From: QHVT01 sp036399015
GTDB lineage: Bacteria > Acidobacteriota > Thermoanaerobaculia > Gp7-AA8
Direction of reading: 5' to 3'
Length of the DNA stretch: 64,000 nt
Assembly (NCBI GenBank): GCA_036399015.1
Contig: DASWNW010000016.1
Coordinates: forward strand, 29,103-93,102
Positions 58,959-64,000 of this stretch are shown in pieces. Under the pieces are notes generated by a model. That model did no database searches and was not told the DNA's origin. It saw only the letters and a program-made list of their open reading frames with translations. Position 1 is the stretch's first letter. Every line of letters begins with the position of its first letter. Made by a program: the position numbers and the translations under genes.

Positions 58959-59921
58959 ATGCGCGGCGACGACGTCGTCAGAGAACGGAAAGAGAGGGCC
59001 GCGGAGCGCACCAGTGCCGTCCGGGAGCGCACCGGTGCCGGCGCGGAGCGCAACAAGCCCGTCGCGGAGCACAAGAACACCGCCGCGGAGCGGAACAACG
59101 ACCTCGCGGAGCGCGACAACGACCTCACGGAGCGCAACAACGACCTCGCGGAGCGTAAACAACGACCTCGCGGAGCGCAACAGTGCCGTCGCGCAGCGCA
59201 ACAATCCGTTCGGAGAGTGCGACGATCCTCTTCGGAGAGCGCCGACAATGCGCTCCGCAGAGTCCGTTGTTACCGCTCACGGAGTCGGTTGTTGCGCTCC
59301 GCGAGGTCATTGTTGCGCTCCGCGAGGTCATTTGTTGCGCTCGCGGAGTCGATTGTTGCGCTTCGCGAGGTCATCGTTGCGCTCGCGGAGTCCATTGTTC
59401 CGCTCCGCGAGGGCGTTGGTGCGCTCGCGGAGTCCATTGGCGCGCTCGCGGAGCGCATTGTCGCGCCCTCGGAGTCCGCTGGCGTGCTCGCGCAGTCCGT
59501 TGGCGCGCCTGCGGAGTCCATCGTCGCGCTCGCGTCAATAAATGACGGGAGGTCCTACCCTGAGGGGCATGGTGGCGGCCTGGATCGAAATGGCTGCCAT
59601 ACCAATCGGAAGACGCGTGACTACCATTCTCACGGCGGATCGTCGTCGCCGGCGCCGTCATCCACCCCCGTACGCCGAGTCGCAGCCGAAGCGATGCCGG
59701 TCCAGGCAGCCCTGACGAGTCGCGAGCGCGATCTGATCAGGACCGCGCAAGTCCTCCTGCGTGCGCTCGGGTACAAGCCGTCGCTGCTCGGCGCCTTGGA
59801 CGAGCGCACAGTGTCAGCGGTACGGGCGTTCCAGCGGGCGGAGAACGTCAGCGCGGACGGCCTCGTGACGGAGTATCTGGTGCTTCGCCTCGCGGAACGG
59901 GTGACGACGAACTGCCAGTGA
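58959..59921 (+). CDS. Heptad-repeat, YHYH and peptidoglycan-binding domain protein (possibly degenerate)
   Basis: 320 residues in one open frame. Residues about 10-65 repeat the heptad (A/T)ER(N/D)NDL, a coiled coil, then a frame mismatch leaves about 50 residues of noise. From about residue 105 a second hydrophobic heptad array reads VALAESIVALREVIVALAES. Residues about 200-225 match the YHYH motif (GGLDRNGCHTNRKTRDYHSH). Residues about 252-315 are a PG_binding_1 domain (LLRALGYKPSLLGALDERTV). Only the C-terminal two modules are convincingly protein. No start other than a GTG within the repeats would yield them alone. It may be a decaying or phase-varying envelope gene. Confidence 0.45.
   Translation: MRGDDVVRERKERAAERTSAVRERTGAGAERNKPVAEHKNTAAERNNDLAERDNDLTERNNDLAERKQRPRGAQQCRRAAQQSVRRVRRSSSESADNALRRVRCYRSRSRLLRSARSLLRSARSFVALAESIVALREVIVALAESIVPLREGVGALAESIGALAERIVAPSESAGVLAQSVGAPAESIVALASINDGRSYPEGHGGGLDRNGCHTNRKTRDYHSHGGSSSPAPSSTPVRRVAAEAMPVQAALTSRERDLIRTAQVLLRALGYKPSLLGALDERTVSAVRAFQRAENVSADGLVTEYLVLRLAERVTTNCQ
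58995..59535. repeat. Head-to-head 21-bp repeat arrays encoding heptads on opposite strands
   Basis: The left array (to about 59225) is about 10 units like GAGCGCAACAACGACCTCGCG on the + strand. The right array (about 59260-59535) consists of reverse-complement units such as CGCGAGGTCATTGTTGCGCTC. On its own sense strand each encodes heptads (ERNNDLA). Each is shifted by one extra A in an AAC-AAC run (near 59156-59160 and near 59329-59333). Confidence 0.75.
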
Positions 59922-59936
59922 ATGCGCTGCGGGCGC

Positions 59937-62615
59937 CTACCGCACGCTATGCCGCCGCCGTGGCGCCGGCGGCGACGGGAGGGTCGTCCAGATCTCCACT
60001 GAGTGGCCGGTGAGGAAGATCGCCCGTCCGTCCTGTAATACGAGCGAGCGGACGGAGGACGGCAGCTCGAACGCCGGCGCCGCGCTCCAGGAGGGGACGG
60101 AGTAGAGCTCCGGGCTCTCGGAGCGGCCGGTGATGATCGCGCAGCCGCTCTGGATACGGATGCGCTGCGACTCGTCGGGGGTGACGGCGGGGAGGCGCTG
60201 GCCGGCGGCGGCGAGCGTTCCCTCGTCGTACGTGTAGAGCCGGTCGCCGAGGACGTGCACGCGGCTCGATTCGTGGGCGAGGGAGGTGGCGGACGCCGGG
60301 GCGGGGGTGGCGGCGAGTTGTGCCGGCTGCAGCGGCGCCGTCACGTTGTAGACGCGGATCTCGTTCGGGGTCTCAAACAGGGCGTAGGCGCGCGTGCCGG
60401 AGACGACGAGGTCGCGGACGGTGCCGGGGAGCGTCGCGGCGACGGCGAGGGTGACGGGGTCGAGCACCAGCGTTCGGGGGACGCAGCCGCCGGTCGTGCA
60501 GCCGGTCGTCAGCGACACCCACACCGCGTCGCCCGCGATCCAGATGGAGCGCACCTGCTGGTCGGCCCCTTCGGCGAGCGTCCGCTGCGCGAGCGTTGCG
60601 CCGACGGTGGAGAAGGCGGAGATCGTCCCGTTCCCGGCAAGCGTGAAGACGCCCCGCTCGCTCGCCGCCAGGTCGACCGCGCCGGGAGCGCGGATGCCTC
60701 GCACGTAGCGGAGCGGCGACGCGCCGGCGGTGCTGAAGATGTCGACGCCGTTCCGGCTGAAGAGGTAGACGCGGTCGCTGCCTGCCACGGCCTTCGTGTA
60801 GTAGTTGTTCCCGAACGGTGCGAGGGGGCGCGGCAGCGAGGTGACGCGCGAGACCGCCGACACCCCTTCGTCGGTGGCCAGCACGGCGACCGTGCCGCTG
60901 GAGTCGAGCGCCACCGCGTTCGCCGTCAGCGCCTGCTCGCGCACGAGCGTGGCCGCGTTCGCGTAGACGAACAGGCGGCGGGCGTCGAGCGCGAGGAGGT
61001 CGTCGCCCGCGAAGTCGAGCTGGAGGGGGATGAAGACGTCGGAGCCGGGAATCACCCGCACCGCGCCGGTGGCCAGGTCGACGACGTTGATGCCGGTGAA
61101 GGTGAAGACGGCCGTGCGGGTCGCGTCGAGCGCCATCGTCACCGCCGCGCCGTCGATCGCGATCTGCCGCGCCGGAGTGGCGAGGTCGCCCGACGGCCAG
61201 TAGTGCAGGATGGTCTTCCCCTCCGTTGCCTGGACTTCCGCCAGGGCGATGCCGGAGCCGCCGCGGGCGAGGAGCGTCATCGCCGGCACGTTCACCTTCT
61301 GCGGGTTGGCCTGCCCGCTGGTGAGCGTGTAGACGGAGCCGTTCGGGAGGAGCGCCACGAGGTAGGCGTCGGCGAGGACGGCGTTCCGGATCGTGTCGGC
61401 GAACGTCGCCGTCAGCGCCGGCGTGGGTGTCGCGGAGGCGAGGCTCCAGAGCGTCGCCGCGGCGCCGTTCGTGGTCAGGAGACCGTTGTCGCGGACGTCG
61501 CGCAGGCGCGCTCCCGCCTCGGCGTTCCAGGTGCGGGTCTCGCCGAGGGAGATGCCGGCGGCGTTGACCTCCTGCTCGCTGATCGCGCCGGCCGCGGTGA
61601 TGAACCAGGCCTTGTTCCCGTCGCCGACCACGCTCGTGGTCGCGCCGCTGCCGTAGCTGACGAGCGGGTAGGGCTGCCGGATCACGCCGACGTCGATGGT
61701 CGCCAGACCGGCGTCGCCCGCGGCGACGTAGAGCGTGTTGCCGGCGCGCTCGAGCGCATGAATGGCGTTGTCGTTGCCGTCGGTGGCGGCAAACTGCGCC
61801 TCGAACAGCTCCACGGCGCGGCCGGGCTGCGAGAAGTCGACGGCGCGCAGCGTCAGGTCGCCGCCGGCGAGGTAGTGCACGCGCCCGGCGGAGCCGGCGA
61901 AGGAGAGTGCGGAGTAGGGATGCGTGGCCACGCGCGTCGAGCCGGAGAACACCTCCGTGGTGCGGCTGAAGCGGTCGGAGACGTAGACGAACCCATCCTC
62001 CGCGACATGCACCGCGCTCGCGCGCGGCATCGTCGCCAGCGCGCCGGTGCCCTGCGGAAGGGCAGGGCTGGTGACGCTGAACATCTCCACCGTCGCGTCG
62101 CCGTCGGCGGCGTAGAGGGTGGTGGCGGTGGCGGCGAGCGCCGTGACGTTCGCCGTGGAGGTGTTGAGCGCGACGCTCGTCCGGACGGGGTTCGCGCGGT
62201 CGAGCACCGCGAAGTGGGCGATGCCGCCGGTGGTGGCGGCGAAGAGATAGCCGCCGGCGATCAGGAGGTCGTTCACCTGCGCGTCGGCGCTGACGGAGCG
62301 GACGACGCTGATGTTGCGGCCGTCGCGCCGCACGACGTACACACGCGAGCCGCTGCCGGCGTACGCGAAGCCGCTGCCGTCTGCCTCCACGACGCGCGTC
62401 GAGCCGGGGAGGGGGATCGAGGCGAGGATGTCCGTTCCCTCGAGCAGTTGCACGCCGTATCCGGTGGCGAGCCAGACGAAGCTGCCGTCGACGGAGAGGT
62501 CGAGGGCGGTGGTGCGGAACTGCGCGCTGTGCCGCGGCGTCCAGGTGCAGTCGGCCGCCAGATTCGAGGAGAAAAGGAGGATGAGGAAGAGGACCGCTTT
62601 CACACGCCCGCGCAT
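59937..62615 (-). CDS. Large secreted propeller-like protein, unknown function
   Basis: 892 residues from the ATG at 62615, chosen because it starts a signal peptide (MRGRVKAVLFLILLFSSNLA). The mature protein consists of many short beta-blade units with a recurring pattern of a small hydrophobic strand, a turn and a DG/G(N/S) (for example SVDGSFVWLATGYGVQLLEG, DRVYLFSRNGVDIFST). This suggests a double beta-propeller of LVIVD/WD-like type with an N-terminal CTWTPRHSAQ segment. No catalytic motif is apparent. Convergent with the YHYH/PG-binding frame across 15 bp. Confidence 0.75.
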   Translation of the reverse strand: MRGRVKAVLFLILLFSSNLAADCTWTPRHSAQFRTTALDLSVDGSFVWLATGYGVQLLEGTDILASIPLPGSTRVVEADGSGFAYAGSGSRVYVVRRDGRNISVVRSVSADAQVNDLLIAGGYLFAATTGGIAHFAVLDRANPVRTSVALNTSTANVTALAATATTLYAADGDATVEMFSVTSPALPQGTGALATMPRASAVHVAEDGFVYVSDRFSRTTEVFSGSTRVATHPYSALSFAGSAGRVHYLAGGDLTLRAVDFSQPGRAVELFEAQFAATDGNDNAIHALERAGNTLYVAAGDAGLATIDVGVIRQPYPLVSYGSGATTSVVGDGNKAWFITAAGAISEQEVNAAGISLGETRTWNAEAGARLRDVRDNGLLTTNGAAATLWSLASATPTPALTATFADTIRNAVLADAYLVALLPNGSVYTLTSGQANPQKVNVPAMTLLARGGSGIALAEVQATEGKTILHYWPSGDLATPARQIAIDGAAVTMALDATRTAVFTFTGINVVDLATGAVRVIPGSDVFIPLQLDFAGDDLLALDARRLFVYANAATLVREQALTANAVALDSSGTVAVLATDEGVSAVSRVTSLPRPLAPFGNNYYTKAVAGSDRVYLFSRNGVDIFSTAGASPLRYVRGIRAPGAVDLAASERGVFTLAGNGTISAFSTVGATLAQRTLAEGADQQVRSIWIAGDAVWVSLTTGCTTGGCVPRTLVLDPVTLAVAATLPGTVRDLVVSGTRAYALFETPNEIRVYNVTAPLQPAQLAATPAPASATSLAHESSRVHVLGDRLYTYDEGTLAAAGQRLPAVTPDESQRIRIQSGCAIITGRSESPELYSVPSWSAAPAFELPSSVRSLVLQDGRAIFLTGHSVEIWTTLPSPPAPRRRHSVR

Positions 62616-62632
62616 GGAGGCAGTGTAGAACG

Positions 62633-62662
62633 AGTTGCCGGTTGCCAGTTGACGGTTGCCAG
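62633..62662. repeat. Tandem word GTTGCC upstream of the propeller gene
   Basis: GTTGCCGGTTGCCAGTTGAC continues GGTTGCCAG. This is the same word as at 30779 and 47886, here as one arm only, because an IS element begins immediately to its right. The insertion may have removed or displaced the second arm. Confidence 0.65.
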
Positions 62663-62664
62663 TG

Positions 62665-63995
62665 CTGTCCAAATTAGCGCCGGATCGGCGAGATTGGCAC
62701 CGTAAGTCGTTGACGCAGGGCATTCGAGCGATTTCGTGGTGAAGAGGTTGGTGCTATCCAAATTGGAGGGGCATTTGTGGAGAGGACTCGTCCGGTGGCT
62801 GGAAGGGATTGTCGAGCCAGCTCCAGAGTTCGCGGTAGGTGAACAGATGCATGCGAATCAAAGCCACCAGGCGCGAGAGCGACCAACCGCAGCGTGCCCG
62901 CATCTGAAGATACTTGAGGATGAGGATGGCGATCAGGGCCGACCAGATCTGGATCTTCAACGCATTCGCGGATGTGCCGACGAAGGTCTTGATGCGCAGA
63001 TTCTGTTTGATGGCCCGGAAGAAGTTCTCGATTTGCCATCGCTGACGGTAGATCTCGGCGATGGTCGATCCAGCAAGCGTGAAGTTGTTGGTGAAGATCT
63101 CGAACTCGCCATCGTCACCGTCAACGACGATGCGTCGCAGTCGGAGAGGTTCGAAGCCGTAGGTGCGGTGTTTCTCGAGCAGGATCACCTGATCCGAGCG
63201 CACCACCTTGCCGCTCAACGAGCGCTGCTCGAGGACCGAGTAGTTGATGTTGTCGCGCAGACGAGTGACGAACCAGACTTTTCGCTGCGACATGCTCCGG
63301 AACCATTCGTAATGGACGTATCCGCGGTCGAACACCACGATGGTTCCAGGCGCAAATTCAAGCGATCGAGCAACTTGAATCTCGTGCACATTCCCTTCCG
63401 TGATCCTGCAGAAGGCCGGCAGATGTCCGGCGTGGTCCAGAATCATGTGCAACTTCACCGCTCCCTTGAGTCGTTTGTAGTGCGCCCAATCGAACGAAGA
63501 GGCACACAGTTCGATGATCGTTCCGTCCATCGAGAGCAAGCGGTTCTTAAACCGAAACTTGTGACGGGGCCTCAGATCGAGCTGAACCCGACTGAGCAAG
63601 CCATGGAACACCGCCTCAAACATCTCCCACGGGCGATGCTCATTTGCGTAGGCCAAGGTCGATCGCTTCGGCGCCTCGATGCCGAGGTGCCGCGTCTTTC
63701 CTTCGACCGAGCGCAATCCGTCGCAGATTTCACGCAACGACTGCGCCCGCCCCAACTGGCAGAAAAGCATGCTCACGAACTGGTCCCAACTGCTGAACCC
63801 TCGCGCATGCCGTTCCGCCTCATGCTCCCGGACCAGCGAGTCGAACTCCTTTCTCGGAAAGAAACTCAACATCTGCTGAAAAAAGCTGGAGAATGCAACC
63901 AACGCCGGTCACCTCCTGTTTGTCTTGTTCCTTCGACAAGACCGAGGCTACAGGAAGCCGGCGTTCTCGTTTCTGCAAACTGCTAATTTGGACAG
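62665..63995 (-). mobile_element. IS4-family insertion sequence
   Basis: Perfect 14-bp terminal inverted repeats CTGTCCAAATTAGC at 62665-62678 and 63982-63995 enclose one transposase gene on the minus strand; the element is 1331 bp. A partial second copy of the end sequence (CTATCCAAATTGG) lies inside at 62754-62766, over the transposase stop. The five bases left of the window after the right end do not allow the target duplication to be checked. Confidence 0.88.
62754..63902 (-). CDS. IS4-family transposase (DDE)
   Basis: 382 residues from a TTG preceded by AGGAGGTGA. The DDE catalytic residues are Asp in LLSMDGTIIELC, Asp in VVFDRGYVHYEW, and Glu in the IS4 signature YRQRWQIENFFRAIK, whose Y-(2)-R-(3)-E-(6)-K spacing is exact. 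The N-terminal part (FDSLVREHEAERHARGFSSW) and the SLREICDGL segment are typical of the ISPepr1-like group. Nothing is truncated, so the element could be active. The DUF4372-like N-terminus and DUF4372-DDE layout fit this group. Confidence 0.93.
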   Translation of the reverse strand: MVAFSSFFQQMLSFFPRKEFDSLVREHEAERHARGFSSWDQFVSMLFCQLGRAQSLREICDGLRSVEGKTRHLGIEAPKRSTLAYANEHRPWEMFEAVFHGLLSRVQLDLRPRHKFRFKNRLLSMDGTIIELCASSFDWAHYKRLKGAVKLHMILDHAGHLPAFCRITEGNVHEIQVARSLEFAPGTIVVFDRGYVHYEWFRSMSQRKVWFVTRLRDNINYSVLEQRSLSGKVVRSDQVILLEKHRTYGFEPLRLRRIVVDGDDGEFEIFTNNFTLAGSTIAEIYRQRWQIENFFRAIKQNLRIKTFVGTSANALKIQIWSALIAILILKYLQMRARCGWSLSRLVALIRMHLFTYRELWSWLDNPFQPPDESSPQMPLQFG

Positions 63996-64000
63996 GCCTG

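Noticed and set aside
59041..59535. CRISPR array
   Set aside because: The 21-bp units are directly abutting, have no spacers, and code heptads; no cas gene is in the window.
60255..62705. A plus-strand open frame of 816 codons opposite the propeller-like gene
   Set aside because: Arg/Gly/Asp-rich shadow sequence without a domain. The minus-strand frame has a signal peptide and blade repeats.

Overview
The window is a high-GC bacterial chromosome segment from a Gram-negative organism. The evidence is an lpxA fragment, many lipoprotein signal peptides and TonB-type domains. Gene content suggests Acidobacteriota, perhaps a Thermoanaerobaculia-like lineage. That placement is an inference from general resemblance, not a search result.

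Layout. 1-2.2 kb: 3' end of lpxA, a Gfo/Idh/MocA oxidoreductase and MTA phosphorylase, joined by ATGA overlaps. 2.2-17.5 kb: mixed accessory and housekeeping genes, including two tandem TonB_C proteins, a PfkB kinase, an amidohydrolase, a lytic transglycosylase, a GGDEF protein, an NnrU/ICMT-like membrane protein, NAD kinase, a short ClpX-like ATPase, a sialidase-fold protein, a ComEA-like HhH protein and a membrane phosphodiesterase. 17.5-22.1 kb: an Eco57I-type adenine methylase overlapped by an SNF2 helicase, a probable restriction or defence pair. 22.1-31.3 kb: GH113-like lipoprotein, sigma-54 regulator, DUF192, rhomboid-like protein, zinc-ribbon/disordered protein, QueD, DUF1802, DjlA-like co-chaperone, an ECF sigma factor with its own sigmaE-like promoter, a ZAS anti-sigma factor and an ITPase. 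31.3-34.6 kb: hydrolase, two Thr/Asp/Ser-rich lipoproteins, coaE and folD. 34.9-44.2 kb: core genes rplM-rpsI, rpsB-tsf-pyrH-frr, ispD-ispF-gltX-pyrD-rlmB and a small AAA ATPase. 44.2-45.7 kb: a class C beta-lactamase-fold hydrolase. 45.8-58.7 kb: tRNA-Thr/Tyr/Gly/Thr, rpmG, tRNA-Trp, secE, nusG, rplKAJL, rpoB, a small CxxC ORF and rpoC. 58.7-64 kb: a degenerate heptad-repeat region, a YHYH/peptidoglycan-binding ORF, a large secreted propeller-like protein and an IS4-family element.

Most notable features. (1) RpoB carries an insertion of about 63 residues with eight cysteines. Its first half has the cysteine spacing and several flanking residues of the RpoC N-terminal zinc-binding domain, so it looks like a transplanted copy. 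(2) A small two-CxxC ORF lies between rpoB and rpoC. (3) The methylase-helicase pair has no recognisable nuclease. (4) About nine intergenic sites carry short tandem words, mostly as inverted repeats, each site with its own word. (5) Two head-to-head arrays of 21-bp units encode coiled-coil heptads on opposite strands, and each is broken by one extra A. No CRISPR array or rRNA gene was seen.
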